Positions 31,851 to 43,385 of a stretch of 64,000 nt of DNA are shown here, one piece after another. Below the pieces are notes generated by a model. The model was not told where the DNA came from, ran no database searches, and saw only the letters and a list, made by a program, of their open reading frames with translations. Position numbers and translations under genes: made by a program. The stretch covers positions 53,030,728 to 53,094,727 of the forward strand of contig CM055098.1 in the NCBI GenBank assembly GCA_029204225.1, in the 5' to 3' direction. Each line of letters begins with the position of its first letter. Position 1 is the first letter of the stretch. The DNA comes from Diphasiastrum complanatum. Taxonomy: Eukaryota > Streptophyta > Lycopodiopsida > Lycopodiales > Lycopodiaceae.

Positions 31851-33721
31851 AGCCTATTGATATCATAACATATAGAAGGTCAACAATAACCACCAATGGT
31901 CATTAAGAAGAAAGATGGATCTATGAATTTGTGTATAGATTATTGGGCCCTTAATAAAGTGATTACTATGAGTAATATTCCATGTCCCGAGTAGACGATG
32001 TTTCATCAACTCAAAGGGGGAAAGTGTTTTAGTGAGGAATAGTTACAACTTGGATGTCACCAAGTCCAAATTTTTCGACAAATATCTCCAAAACACCCTT
32101 CAGAATTCTTTAAGGTCATTATGAATTCAAAGTAGCACCATTTGAGTTTATAGATGCTCCAATAACTTTTATGACCTTGATAAATAGTGTCTTAAGACCT
32201 TACCTTCATAAGTTTGCAATTGTTTTCTTAGATGACATTTTCATCTATATCAAGAAAAAGGCCAAATATAGTGTTCCAGTGATTAACAAAGCATAAGTTG
32301 TATATATGCTAAAGAGTTCAAGGCCAAATATAGTGTTCCAATGATTAACACAGCATAAAGTTGTATGCTAAAGAGTTCAAGTGTGGATATTTCATAAGAA
32401 AGATAGTTATCTAGGTGATCTTATTTCACATATCGGGAAAGGATTGGTAGCAACCGCAACAAGCAGGCTTTGATAGCCTTAGGTGGATGATTCATACAAC
32501 ACCATAATTAAAAGTTGTTGATCCTAATCAACTATTTGTACTAGGAGTGGTGTTAATTCAAAATAGAAGGCTGATTTCTTTTGAAAGTAACAAGTTTGAA
32601 CCTGCCCAAACCAAATATAGTGCATATGAAAAATATAGAACTTTTCTCAATTATCCATGCCTTGAAGACTTAGCCCCAAATATTTATATGGTGCATAGTT
32701 TGAGATCTTGACATAGCATGAGAGTATAAGACATATATGCAATCAACTCACCAACCTTTGAGGGAGGAAAGCATCGTGGTACGAGTTTATATAGAAATTC
32801 AACTTGAGTATTAAAAACAAAAAAGGAAAGCTCAATACAGTAGCTGATGCCCATAGTAGAATTTCACTCCGATGATTAACGAGTTGAATTTCACTCCAGA
32901 GTTGAGAATTGTTCATTCAAAAAACCATCGGACAATAATGAGGATAAAGATATCAAAATTACATCAGACCATGTTGAGGATTCAAACCTCTGAAGAGGTT
33001 GAGGTTTCAAGCTTATGATAACGATGACTCCATGAACCAAGTACTTTACGAGTGTCATGATAGTCCTAGCATATGACATCTAGGAATCCAGAAAACTAAT
33101 GATCTTTTGAGAAGACAATTTTTCCAGCCTCGAATGAGAGGGACGTCCAACAATATGTAACTAGTTGTGAGACATTCCAATTTAAATAAGGCAAAATGTT
33201 TGAGAGCAAATAGATTGTTGCTACCATTAGATATCCCAACTGACAATTGGGAGAGTATCTCCATGAATTTCATTGTAGGGTTGTCGAGGACCCAAACAGG
33301 TCATGAATCAATTTGAGTGACGATAAATCATTAAACCCAGATGGCACACTTTATTCCAACCACCACAACTATGAAAGCTTCAAAACAGGCTAAATTGTTC
33401 ATGGAAGGACTTTTTCGGTTATAAGGGTTGTCAGCCAATATAGTAAGTAAGCAAGATAGTAAGTTTACATGTGGGTTTTCGAGAGCCGTATTCTACCAAC
33501 TAGATACTAAGTTAAACATGAACACATCAGATCATACATGAACGAATGGACAAGCCGATTGGGTTTACCAAGTGCTAGAAGATATGTTGAGAGCATATTT
33601 TAGCAAAAGCAAACTGATTGGAATGAGTACCTTTCAATTCTAAAGTTTGCTTATAATAGTATCAAACATTCAGCTCCAAGATTTAGCCCATTTAAATGGA
33701 TGTACACATTTCAACTGAGAC
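31851..33721 (+). pseudogene. Old gypsy pol remnant (RT, RNase H, integrase)
   Basis: Plus-strand Ty3/gypsy pol with many stops. RT: MVIKKKDGSMNLCIDYWALN and FHQLKGGKCFSE near 31,900-32,040, then an IVFLDDIFIYIK-like catalytic block near 32,220-32,260. RNase H-like readings lie around 32,520-32,870 (ending TVADAHSRI-like). Integrase: HECHDSP and GIQKTNDLLRRQFFQPRMR (33,050-33,145), ISMNFIVGLSRTQTGHESI and TNGQADWVYQVLEDMLRAYF (33,250-33,600). It is related to the chromovirus that follows but is much older. The 5' LTR of that chromovirus interrupts its integrase at 33,722. Confidence 0.82.
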
Positions 33722-34757
33722 TGTTACATACCTATGTAACTAGCAGTACTTCAAACCCCTATTAGTCCATTTAGTGTTGGGGGCTAAATGGCAAGGTACC
33801 CTTAGGATTAAGGGTATGTGCCCTTATATAAGGGCATGCAAGTGACTATACCTTAGTTGGAGGTATGGAGTCACGTGACCCTTGGATAAGGGATACCCTT
33901 AGTATTAAGGGTATGTGTCCTAGATTAAGGTACTAGTGTCCTTGGTTAAGGGCAGGTAGGTGTCTATGCCTTGGATGGAGGTATGGAACCTAGAGAGGTG
34001 TTAGAAAGTCATTGGATGACTATTTTTCTAAAACTTGGCCTCAACCTTGAACCATATCACTTTATTGGTCTAGGACCGAAGTATACTTGCACAACTTGGG
34101 CAATGTGACCTATTAGGAGGGCGCCCTTCTAAAGTGTCCATTGAGTTCCCAACTCCAAGAAAGGCATTCAAAGAGTCATAGGTTATGGAAGGAGTCTCTT
34201 GACCTTCCATAAGCCTATCTCTCTCATTGGATGAGCATGGATCTCCATAGTGCATTGGAGGGGTCCATGGGCCATCTATATGAGGGTAGTAGGGCGCCCA
34301 TTGGGAGGGAGAGATCTCTCTTGTTTGCTTTGCTTATGCTCTAGTGTTGCTACTAGTGTGTAGAGTGCTTTCTTGTGGTAGTATGCTTAAGGTTTGGATC
34401 TTGCTTATGGTATGAGACATAAGTAGGGCTTGGATCTTGAGTATGCTATGGAGTGTTGTAGTATGCTTGTGATTTGTTTAGGGTTAGCAAGGGGGTGCTA
34501 GATAGGACTTGCTTGGAGCTTGAATCTAGCTATGGTTGGTTGGTGAATACTTGAGGCCAGCTTGTTATCTATCTTTGTGTTTAAAGAGTAGGGACACAGG
34601 TGGAGGAGAGATCCTTGGAGGCCTGCAGATCCTTACTTGCAGGTGGAGGCATCCTAGCTTGGAGTTGGGGAGCATCTTCAAGCTTGCAGGTTGCTTGGAG
34701 GACATTTGGAAGCTCTACTTTGGATTTGGAGGACTTCCTCACCTCTACTTGTAAAAG
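33722..34757 (+). mobile_element. Chromovirus 5' LTR
   Basis: Begins TGTTACATACCTATGTAACT, itself a near-palindrome, and the first ~530 bp match the 3' LTR that starts at 40,095. It ends at the tRNA-Met primer site at 34,758. It contains several inverted CCCTTA/TAAGGG pairs at 33,797-33,960. The left end interrupts an older gypsy integrase. Confidence 0.9.
33797..33960. repeat. CCCTTA/TAAGGG inverted-repeat cluster in the LTR
   Basis: Contains TACCCTTA...TAAGGGTA (33,797-33,816), the perfect palindrome GCCCTTATATAAGGGC (33,820-33,835), another ACCCTTAGTATTAAGGGT near 33,895 and CTTGGTTAAGGGC near 33,940. The palindrome carries a TATATA core. The 3' LTR has the same cluster with substitutions. 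Confidence 0.85.
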
Positions 34758-34769
34758 TGGTATCAGAGC
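34758..34769 (+). other. Primer binding site, tRNA-Met type
   Basis: TGGTATCAGAGC, complementary to the 3' end of initiator-Met tRNA, at the end of the 5' LTR. Confidence 0.93.
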
Positions 34770-35793
34770 TAGACAAATGATGGTAACCTTTCTAACCTTC
34801 TTCAAGTTCTATTAAGATCACCAACTAAATTTTTTTTGGGGGAAGATATAGGCTTTTCTAGTTGTAGGAAGCTTGTAGTTGAAGTACCCAATGAATCTAG
34901 TTCTCTTTGGAAGAGAGTAGTGATGCTTATAGAATTGTTTAGAGGCTGATTTTTTATCATGTTAGAGAAGTTTTAAAGCGGCTTTGGGTTTTTAAAAGTT
35001 TTGAAAAAAGATTTGTGGGATGGGTAGAGGAAGTCTTCCTCTACATACACAAACTTTTTTTTGGCAAAAAGATTAATTCTAGCTATGTGTTTTGATCAAA
35101 ACTAATGTTTTTTTTGCATAAATGAAGTGTTTGAAGTTCCGATTTTCATTCTGAAGTTCAGTTTTTCAGACCTGTAAATCTAAAAATCAGATCGGAAAAG
35201 TGAAGTTTTCATTCAAACTTCATTAGTTACACCTTTCTATCTCCTAGTTTCTTGAAGATGGCAATGTAGGAAGGGAATGGTAGTGTAACTTTGTGCATAA
35301 AACAAGTTTTGAAGTTCTATTTTTTGTTCTGGTTTTCAGACCTGTAAATCTGAAAATCAGATCTGAAAATTAAAGTTTTCATAAAGCTTCATTAGTTATC
35401 CATTTCTAGACACTAGTTTCATGGTTTTGGAAATCTAGAATATTGAGAAATGTGAAAACTTTGGTTGCTTTTGAAATGACAAATGGAATTGGAATTGGAA
35501 TGAGAACTTTATGTAAACATTAGCTTGGATTAGTTGATTGAAGTTTACATAGAGATTTGGTTTTCATTTTTGCTTTTGATTAAGGCAAATGTAGATTGTT
35601 GTTGTTTTCCTCTTAAGCTTGGATTAAGATTGCAAATAATAGGCTTGGATTAAGCTTACAAACAATTAGATTGAATGAATAGAAGTAAATGCTTTTTATT
35701 TGCATTGGATGTAACAATTAAAGCATTTCTATCATTCTAATTTGAGCACTTGTTGTTGTATTTGCATAATAGGAAAACACACAAGCAACCCCA
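34770..35793 (+). other. Chromovirus untranslated leader
   Basis: About 1 kb without a gene between primer site and gag. It contains a duplicated segment of roughly 45 bp (TTTTCAGACCTGTAAATCT...GAAAATCAGATC near 35,163-35,190 and again near 35,333-35,365). Confidence 0.7.
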
Positions 35794-36717
35794 ATGGATC
35801 AAACCAATGAAAACCCAACATTTGATCTATCAAACCCATCCAATGTGGCACAAGCTCTTGAACTTTTATACCAACAAATTCAAGCCACTAATAAGCACCT
35901 TCTTGAAACTAATCAAAGAGACCAAGACTTAGAGTGTAGGTTAGCCAATAAAAAGAAGCATGTAGTTCCACCTCCCGTAAAAGTGTTTAAGGGGGAGAAG
36001 AAAGATAGGAACTTACAAGTGGTAAGTTCTTGGGTAAATGTTTGGAACAAATACTTTGCCATGAACCAATTCCCTGAATCTAAAAAGTTATCCACTGTCA
36101 CCATGTTCCTTGAAGGAAGAGCCTTAGTTTGGTGGGATGACTTAGTTGCAAAGGGTAATCAACCTTGTATATGGGATGATTTTTGCAAGCTTTTTAGGGA
36201 TTATTTTCTACCACTTTTAGATGACTATGAACACTTCCAAAAGTTGAGTCATCTAACCATGAATAAAGGTTTGGAACAATTTATTCAAGATTTTCATGAG
36301 TACCTGAATCCACTTTATAGTGATATTCTGCCTAAGGTACAAATGTTCTTTGATGGGTTACCAAAAGATTATCAAGTGGATGTCCGCAGGAACCATCCAA
36401 AAACCCTAGAAGATGCTATTAGGGCTGCAAAATACTTTGATGACACACCTAAGCCACCTAGGGGTCAACAGCCTAATGAGCAGAAAAAAGGTTTTCAATT
36501 TAAGAGGAAGGATAGGGAGGTTGTTAGTGAAACACATCCCAATTCCAACAATCCTAAGAAAACCAAGAAAAACTTTAAAAACCATCATGGTGACAATGAT
36601 AAAGCTGAAGCTCGTAAGAAGAACCTGTGCTTCAAGTGCAATAGCGAGGGTCACCTTGCACGTGATTGCGTCAAAAAACAAGCTTCAATCTCAGGTAATC
36701 TATGTTTGTTTCCTTAG
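35794..36717 (+). CDS. gag: Chromovirus Gag
   Basis: A 307-codon uninterrupted Gag. Residues about 50-200 are the retrotransposon capsid fold, with VKVFKGEKKDRNLQVVSSWV, WWDDLVAKG and DYFLPLLDDYEHFQKLSHLT. A basic linker (KKGFQFKRKDREV) is followed by the nucleocapsid zinc knuckle CFKCNSEGHLARDC near residue 285. It packages the element's RNA into cytoplasmic virus-like particles. The reading ends at TAG 36,715. This is the best preserved retroelement gene in the window, although the downstream pol is broken. Confidence 0.9.
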   Translation: MDQTNENPTFDLSNPSNVAQALELLYQQIQATNKHLLETNQRDQDLECRLANKKKHVVPPPVKVFKGEKKDRNLQVVSSWVNVWNKYFAMNQFPESKKLSTVTMFLEGRALVWWDDLVAKGNQPCIWDDFCKLFRDYFLPLLDDYEHFQKLSHLTMNKGLEQFIQDFHEYLNPLYSDILPKVQMFFDGLPKDYQVDVRRNHPKTLEDAIRAAKYFDDTPKPPRGQQPNEQKKGFQFKRKDREVVSETHPNSNNPKKTKKNFKNHHGDNDKAEARKKNLCFKCNSEGHLARDCVKKQASISGNLCLFP

Positions 36718-37072
36718 TTCTTTAGTTTTTGGTCCTAATGACCTTATTTGCATTAAAGGTAAAGTTAATGATCAAGTTGTTAAATTAATGTTCTTTTTGA
36801 CACAGGATCCACTCATAACTTTATTAATGTAAATTTGGTGCAGACGCTAAACCTTTCTACCAGAAAAAGTGAAAAAAAAATACCATGTGACAATCGCATC
36901 GGGAAGTAATTCCGATTTGATGGATTTTATTGTTTCTGATGTAGAATTGCACATCCAGCATTATTCTGAAAAAGTAGAATTTCATGATGTTCAATTAGCT
37001 AATGTAGATATTGTTCTTGGGCAACAATGGCATTTTGATAAAAACAAGTCATTGAGAATTGATTTTGTTTAA
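36718..37072 (+). pseudogene. Chromovirus aspartic protease, frameshifted
   Basis: The active site FDTGSTHNFIN reads in one frame (about 36,795-36,830), while the preceding IKGKVNDQVVKLMF and the following VTIASGSNSDLMDFIVSDVE and DIVLGQQWHFDK (36,869-37,072) are in others. Frameshifts therefore sit on either side of the catalytic Asp, the second next to a run of eight A residues near 36,876. Family: pepsin-like retroviral protease. Confidence 0.85.
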
Positions 37073-37866
37073 AAATCTTTATCTTTTATGCATGAGAATT
37101 CTTTAATTAAGATCAAGGCTAGTTTAAGTGTTGACACTAAAAATGTAAACCCTAATTTTAAATGAGAACTTAATTCTATTATGAAGAATTCTGAACGTTT
37201 ATCTATGTTTTCATAATGATATCATTTGTTGCAATGATGAAGAACTTAACATAAATGCCATGAATATACCTAGTGAGAACACTACAGAATTTGAAGCCTA
37301 TAATGAACTTAGGCAGGAATTCAATGATGTTTTTTTAGACCTTCCTGTAGGTTTACCAACAGAAAGTACAGTTGATCATAAAATTGATCTAATACCTGGA
37401 GCAATTCCAATCGCACAGCGTCCTTATAGGATGAGTGCATCGGAAGAGGCTGAGGTAAATAGGCATTCACATGATTATCTGAAAAAGGGATGGGTACAAC
37501 CTAGTAAGTCTCCTTGGGCATCACCAGTGGTTCTGGTGGCCAAGAAGGATGGGACTATAAGGTTTTGCGTCAACTATAAGAATTTGAACAAGTTAACCGT
37601 TAAGAATAAGATATACCAAAAACCGGGTTTCGAACTCGCTTTGGTCACTACGAATTTTTGGTATTGCCTTTGGTTTGACCAATGCACCGACAACTTTTCA
37701 ACAAATGATGAACAATTTGTTCAGGCCATATTTGGGAAGATTCGTAGTGGTATTCTTAGATGATATCCTAGTGTTCAGTAAGACTTTGGCGGAACATAAA
37801 GAGCATCTTAGGATTGTCTTGGACATCCTAAGAAGGGAAAAGCTCTTTCCCAAGGAGTCTCTGTGA
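37073..37866 (+). pseudogene. Chromovirus reverse transcriptase with internal deletion
   Basis: Reads [40 protein letters not shown] and [17 protein letters not shown], then jumps directly to a [22 protein letters not shown]-like block. RT motif 3 with the first catalytic Asp (the PLPRIDDLLDQL...FSKIDL region) is deleted, and a frameshift follows. The second frame (37,675-37,866) gives [17 protein letters not shown] with the FLDD catalytic pair. Inactive because of the deletion. Confidence 0.9.
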
Positions 37867-38560
37867 CTTTTTTGCTAAAGAATTGTCCTACTTGGGGCAT
37901 AAGATTTCCAAACGGGGAGTGGAGATTGAGGCTGATCATATCTAGAGGGTTATTGATTGGCCTATTCTCACCACAGTTCGGGAAATCAAGTCTTTCTTGG
38001 GGTTTGTAGGACTTTTTCGTTGGCATATTCCCCAATTTGCTCAATTGGCATTTCTCCTTACCCAGGCCTTGAAAGGCTATAAGAAGCTAAGCTGGAGGGC
38101 TAAGAGTCCACTAGTGGTGTGGACGGAGGATATGAATAATTGTTTTGAGTTGCTTAAGAAAAGTGTCACTTTGGCACCAATACTAATCATTGGCGATCCT
38201 AATAAGGCTTTTGTGGTTAGGACCGATGCCAGTGATTATCCTATTGGAGCTGTTTTGATGCAGGATGGACATCCTGTGGCTTATGAAAGCAAGAAACTCA
38301 ATCCTGATCAGTCTAGGTATTGTACCTATGAGAAGGAACTATTTGCAATTGTTCATTCCTTGAAAATTTGGCGACATTATTTGTATGGAGCCAGATTTGA
38401 AGTTTTGACAGATCAGCAGACTCTTCAATATTTCTGTGATGCTATAGATTTAAAGGGGAGGAAAGTTAGATGGGCTAAGCTGATGCAAATCTTTGACTTT
38501 TCTATACGTTATTGTAAAGGAAGTCAAAATACTCTAGCGGATGCTTTGAGTCGGTTACCA
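37867..38560 (+). pseudogene. Chromovirus RT thumb and RNase H
   Basis: After a frameshift at about 37,866 the RT connection reads SYLGHKISKRGVEIEAD-like, then VGLFRWHIPQFAQLAFLLTQ. RNase H from about 38,205: FVVRTDASDYPIGAVLMQDG (catalytic Asp), YCTYEKELFAIVHSLKIWRH (catalytic Glu), LTDQQTLQYF (catalytic Asp) and GSQNTLADALSRLP. The RNase H itself is open and looks intact within the reading 37,997-38,905. Confidence 0.88.
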
Positions 38561-39445
38561 ATTATTAATCAGTTGTGCTTTACTGTTATAGAACCGGAGT
38601 TGTTTCAGTCTCTTCAAGGACTGTATGAGTCCGATCCTTTTTTTGGAAAGTATTGGCAGCAAGTACTTTCGGGGGTCGATTCAGGTTTGCAAGATTCCTC
38701 GAATCAGGGAAAGACTGAAACAGATTTCCTAATTCGAAACAGGATTTTGTTTCATAAAGGAAAGATGTGTGTACCGGAGAATGACATTGTAAGGGCCCAA
38801 ATCTTGCATGAGTGTCATGATAGTCCATGCGCAGGACATCCGGGTATACAAAGAACGCTTGACTTAGTTCAAAGGCAATTTTGGTGGCCTAAGATGAAAA
38901 GTTAAGTAGAGGCTTATGTACTTAAATGTACTAAGTGCCAGTTAAATAAAGTAGAGAGCTTAAAAGCAAGTGGCCTGTTACATCCTTTAGATATTCCTAC
39001 AGGAAAGTGAAAAAGTATATCTATGGATTTTGTGGTCGGGCTTCCACGTACAGGGAAGGGCCACGATTCGGTTTGGGTCATCGTTGACAGACTTACGAAG
39101 TTTGCTCAATTTATCCCAACGAAAACTATTGTTAAAGCTTCAAAACTAGCTCAACTTTTTGTTGAGAAGCTTTTTCGACTATACGGGCTGCCTTGCGATA
39201 TACGTCAATGACCGTGACCCAAAATTCATTGGGAATTTTTGGCAAGCAGTATTTGAAAAGTTGGAAACAACTTCAAGTATGAGTTCTACAGATCATCCGG
39301 AATCAGACGGTCAAACGAAATGGACCAATCAGACAATGGAGGATATGCTTCGAGTATATGTGGGCCATCGGTAGTCTGATTGGGAACAGTACCTTCCACT
39401 GGTGGAATTCGCATATAACAGTGCAAAACATTCAGCGACCGGATT
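38561..39445 (+). pseudogene. Chromovirus integrase core, frameshifted
   Basis: HHCC zinc finger: HECHDSPCAGHPGIQRTLDL, a TAA at about 38,905, then CTKCQLNK. The core has ISMDFVVGLPRTGKGHDSVW (first catalytic Asp) at 39,017-39,080. After a frameshift near 39,200 it reads VNDRDPKFIGNFWQAVF (second Asp) and STDHPESDGQTKWTNQTMED (Glu replaced by Lys-Trp context: TKWTN where TERTN is usual). A TAG follows at about 39,373. Inactive. Confidence 0.86.
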
Positions 39446-40078
39446 CAGCCATGCTTATGTATGGTTTTCAACCTCGATCACCAATTTAGTGTTGGCATGA
39501 AAAACCTGCGGGTGCAAGCCGCAGCTGATTTTCTTGCGGATATGCAAGAAATGTTACAGCTGGCTAAAGATAGCATAAGAAGTGCCCAGGACAGGACAAG
39601 GCACTATGCTAATCTATCTCGGAAGCACAAGGTATTCATGGTCAATGACTGGGTGTTTTTGAGAGTCCCTAGTCACTCTAGGGGCTTGAAAACTATTAAG
39701 TGTGCAAAGTTGGCACTTAGGTATTGCGGTCCTTTTAAGGTTATCCAAGTGATAAACAAGGTCGCATACAAACTAGACCTTCCAACTAACGTTCGAATTC
39801 ATCATGTTTTCCACGTTAGTAAGTTGAAACCCTCGTTGGGGGTTGGGAAGACCCTGGTCCCTATGGAAGATCTAGTGGAACTTCTTCATGATGAGTCTGT
39901 GAGTGGACCACCTGAACCCGAGGCAATTGTTAGTAGCCGGCAGAGGACTCTACGGAGTAGAGTGCTTGAGGATTTTTTAGTCAGGTGGAGGGGCAAATCA
40001 GAAGAGGAGGATACTTGGGAAAAGGAGGCTGATCTCCAGAAGAATTCTCCAAAATTTTTCCTACAAGGAAAAATTTAA
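39446..40078 (+). CDS. Chromovirus integrase C-terminus with chromodomain (fragment)
   Basis: A 205-codon open reading continuing the integrase. QDRTRHYANLSRKHKVFMVN and LRYCGPFKVIQVINKVAYKL are the GPY/F module. The C-terminal ~50 residues, PEAIVSSRQRTLRSRVLEDF then LVRWRGKSEEEDTWEKEADL, are a chromodomain, which in this lineage directs integration toward particular chromatin. The chromodomain assigns the element to the chromovirus branch of Ty3/gypsy. It ends 17 bp before the 3' LTR. Confidence 0.9.
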   Translation, partial: QPCLCMVFNLDHQFSVGMKNLRVQAAADFLADMQEMLQLAKDSIRSAQDRTRHYANLSRKHKVFMVNDWVFLRVPSHSRGLKTIKCAKLALRYCGPFKVIQVINKVAYKLDLPTNVRIHHVFHVSKLKPSLGVGKTLVPMEDLVELLHDESVSGPPEPEAIVSSRQRTLRSRVLEDFLVRWRGKSEEEDTWEKEADLQKNSPKFFLQGKI

Positions 40079-40094
40079 GTTTAGGGGGAAGGAA
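40079..40094 (+). other. Polypurine tract
   Basis: TTTAGGGGGAAGGAA directly precedes the 3' LTR start TGTTACATAC at 40,095. Confidence 0.9.
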
Positions 40095-40655
40095 TGTTAC
40101 ATACCTATGTAACTAGCAGTACTTCAGACCCCTATTAGTCCATTTAGTGCTGGGGGCTAAATGGCAAGGTACCCTTAGGATTAAGGGTATGTGCGCTTAG
40201 ATAAGGGGAGACAAGTGACTATATCTTAGTTGGAGGTATGGAGTCACGTGACCCTTAGATAAGGGATACCCTTAGTATCAAGGGTAGGTGTCTTAAACTA
40301 AGGTACTAGTGTCCTTGGTTAAGGGCAGGTAGGTGTCTATGCCTTGGATGGAGGTATGGAATCTAGAGAGGTGTTAGAAAGTCATTGGATGACTATTTTT
40401 CTAAACCTTGGGCCTCAAACTTGAACCATATCACTTTATTGGTCTAGGATCGAAGTATACATGCACAACTTGGGCAATGGGACCTAGTAGGAGGGCGCCC
40501 TTCTAAAGTGTTCATTGAGTTCCCAACTCCCACAAGAAAGGCATTCAAAGAGTCATAGGTTATGGAAGGAGTCTCTTGACCTTCCATAAGCCTATGGAGG
40601 CTCTTGGAGATTCTTTAACTCCCCTAGGCTTCTCTCTCTCTCATTGGATGAGCAT
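40095..40655 (+). mobile_element. Chromovirus 3' LTR, truncated
   Basis: Matches the first part of the 5' LTR at 33,722 with scattered substitutions and a ~45-bp extra segment near 40,592-40,637 (GGAGGCTCTTGGAG...). Homology stops after ATTGGATGAGCATGG at about 40,655, where minus-strand copia sequence begins; the second half of the LTR is absent. Confidence 0.9.
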
Positions 40656-41395
40656 GGTACTTATGTTTTTGATATTGATCTAAGTTTATCGTTCCACTAC
40701 TGTTCTGTTCTATTTGCTCATTGCAACATCTGATTCATCTTGAACTTGATCTTTACTAGTAATTGTCGCATTTCCAATCCACAGCTATCTGCCACTTTTG
40801 CTGCTCACCACAGTTTTTCCACCGATTTTCTACACTCCTTGGTTGTTGATGTTAAGGCCTTGTATTCCGACTCGGTTGAAGATATAGATATTGTGTCTTG
40901 ATTTTTGGACTGCCAAGACATTATGCCATCACAAAGGAAGATAACAAAAGCACTTGTGGACTTCCTATTCACCTTATCACCTACAAAGTCAGCATCCAAA
41001 CATGCCTTCAAAGCAAGGTTAGATCCATGATACACCAAAGGTCTTGGTGGGCGAGATGTACCTCAACACCCTTTTAGCATTTTTCCAATGACAAACCAAT
41101 GGATTTTGCATAGATTGGCTAAGCTTACCAACACTATAAATTAGATCAGGGTTTAGTTATAATAAGATAGATTAGGAAGCCTATAAGCCTTCTATATAGT
41201 GTGATGTCCTCAAAGGATGCTTCATCATCACCATTAGAGACTTTCACATTTTTCTACATAGGAGTATCTACTCCTTTACAATCTTTCATTTCAAATTTCT
41301 CTAAGATAGAAAATGCATATTTGGATTGACAAATAAAACTCAAATTGTTGCCTCTTGATACTTCTATGCCACAAACAACAGTAGAAAATTCAAAT
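40656..41395 (-). pseudogene. Copia RT C-terminus and RNase H fragment
   Basis: Minus-strand copia. RNase H at 40,805-41,038: ALKACLDADFVGDKVNRKST, SWQSKNQDTISISSTESEYK. Upstream (41,170-41,390) reads GIEVSRGNNLSFICQSKYAF and EKFEMKDCKGVDTPM, the RT thumb, then a RRLIGFLIYLIITKP-like RNase H start, in several frames. It is interrupted at about 41,395 by the LTR of a second copia. Confidence 0.85.
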
Positions 41396-41893
41396 TGAAT
41401 GATTCAGACAAATGCACAATGAAATGATACAATAATAGAACTAAAAATTTGCACTCTGATTACTATCAAACAGTGAGTACAATGCTTGAAGTGATAACTT
41501 TAGCTTACAATCGTTGAGAGTGATAACTCTGGTTACAGAAAATTCCAATAATCAAAAGAAGTTTTCTGATGAAGATTTTAGCATTGATATCCTACAAAAC
41601 ATCTACAACTACCTTTTGTTGTACTTATTACAACCACCTCATTATAGTTAATGCATGTACAAAGTGGGTAGATTGTCAATGCGAAGTCATTGGGTCGGCC
41701 GACAATATCGATATTTACAAGACTCGAAAAATACTGACTCAAAAAATATAGAATTTTTTGAGTCGATCCGGTATTGAAATATTTTAGAAAATTTGACCAT
41801 GAATTTTTCGATCCTTTGGTCAGAAATTCGAGGCTTCTATTTTTGGAATGCTCATTATTGAATGGATTTGAGACTGGGCATCGAATTCCAACA
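41396..41893 (-). mobile_element. Copia 3' LTR (about 500 bp, minus strand)
   Basis: On the minus strand it starts TGTTGGAATTCGATGCCC immediately after a purine tract and ends near TCTGAATCATTCA. The far end is placed where the copia RT reading of the older element stops, so it is accurate only to a few bases. No partner LTR remains. Confidence 0.75.
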
Positions 41894-41905
41894 CTCCCCC
41901 TTAAT
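41894..41905 (-). other. Polypurine tract (minus strand)
   Basis: On the minus strand TTAAGGGGGAG abuts the LTR start TGTTGGAATTC, the classic copia PPT. Confidence 0.88.
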
Positions 41906-43385
41906 GTAAATCCTGAAAACTTTTGATTTTCAGATTCAACATGTCGTTGAATCTGAGGTGGTGCTCCTTTGATAGAGCCTTTGTGAAGTAATCTGCTACC
42001 ATTGATTTTGTCCTACAGTAGACTAAGGATATCTCCTTGCTTTTCACTTTCTCTCTCAAATAGTGATATCTGATTTTGATATGCTTGCTTCAAGGATGGA
42101 ATCTCATAGTGAGAGAAAGAGCTATGGTGCTTTGGTTGTCACAAAAGATGGTCGTTGGATGTGACTGTGCATGGTCGATTTCTGCTAGCAGGTGCATCAA
42201 CCAAATTGCCTCCTTTGTTGTGGCAGCAATGTATTCTGATTCGGTTGATGATAATGCTATTGAGGTCTGCTTTCGGCTGTTCCAAGAGATCGGGCCTTGA
42301 TTGTATAAAAATACAAATCCAAAAGTCCATCTTCTAATATCGATATCCCCTGCCCAATTTGCATATGTGTATCCTTCAAGTATGTTGGTAGATTGGCTGC
42401 CTCCATAACAAATGCTAAGATGTTTGATTGCTTGGATGTACTTCATGACTTTTGCGAGTGCTTTCCACATGGGTTAGACCTAGATTTGATAGAAATTGGT
42501 TGAGTAAACTGATCGAATATGCAATGTTGGGTCAAGTGCATATCATTGCATACATCAATGAGCCGATGATGGAGTGAAACAGATATTGCTTCATCTCCTC
42601 TTTTTCTGCCTCAGTTTGAGGGGATTGTTCCTTTGACAACTTCAGTCCAGAATCGAGTGGAAAGAGACTAGGTTTGCAATTGGTCATTCCATACTTTTCC
42701 AGCGCATTTGTGAGATATCTCTATTGGCTGATGAAAATTAGATGGGGGGGGGTCGAATTCAAATTTTTTTGATTTCGAGACAATAGTAGGCTGGACCCAT
42801 ATCAGTCATTTTGCGCTCCCTGGCCAGCATGCATTTCTTTTGCTTCATCAGATTCAAATTGTTACTGAATAATGGTATATTATCCACATAGAGAGTGATT
42901 CGATACAGACTTGAAGTAGACATTCGAGTCTGCTGAGTTTGGAATGAAACCATTTTCGATAAGGAATGCATTTATTTTTTGGAACCAGGCCCTAAGTCAC
43001 TATTTCAACCCATAGACTGCCTTGTGAATTTTGTAGACAAGGTGTTGCTTTTCGCTCAGCTCGTATCCTTGTAGTTGTGACATAAAGATTTTCTCTTCAA
43101 TGGTCCCATTGAAGAAGGCGGTCTGGACATCCATTTAATGGACTTCGAGATCTACTGCAGCTGCAAAGGAGAGTAACAAATGGATGAAACATGCTTGATA
43201 ACTGGGTTGAAGGTCTCGGAATAGTCTAGATCTGAAATCTAGGAATAGCCTTTGGCGACCAGACTTTGTATCGATTCAGCCTTCCTTCAGCATCATACTT
43301 CGCCTTGAATATCCACATGCATGAATCAGACTTCTTCCTTTGGTAGCTCAGTGATTGTCCACGTTTGATTCTCTATCAGAATCAA
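41906..43385 (-). pseudogene. Copia RT and RNase H, degenerate (second copia)
   Basis: RNase H at 42,090-42,470: EGYTYANWAGDIDIRRWTFG, SRKQTSIALSSTESEYIAAT and HPTTIFCDNQSTIALS. RT palm/thumb at 42,600-42,971, with LYRITLYVDNIPLFSNNLN where the catalytic YVDD has become YVDN. N-terminal RT at 43,000-43,380 reads KGYSISDLDYSETFNP-like and MDVQTAFFNGTIEEKIFMSQ-like with stops. Cut at 43,385 by Penelope-like sequence; gag, protease and integrase are absent. Confidence 0.86.

Noticed and set aside
33797-33960. Telomere-like or interstitial telomeric repeat
   Set aside because: The word is CCCTTA/TAAGGG in inverted pairs; the plant telomere is CCCTAAA in direct tandem, which is absent.
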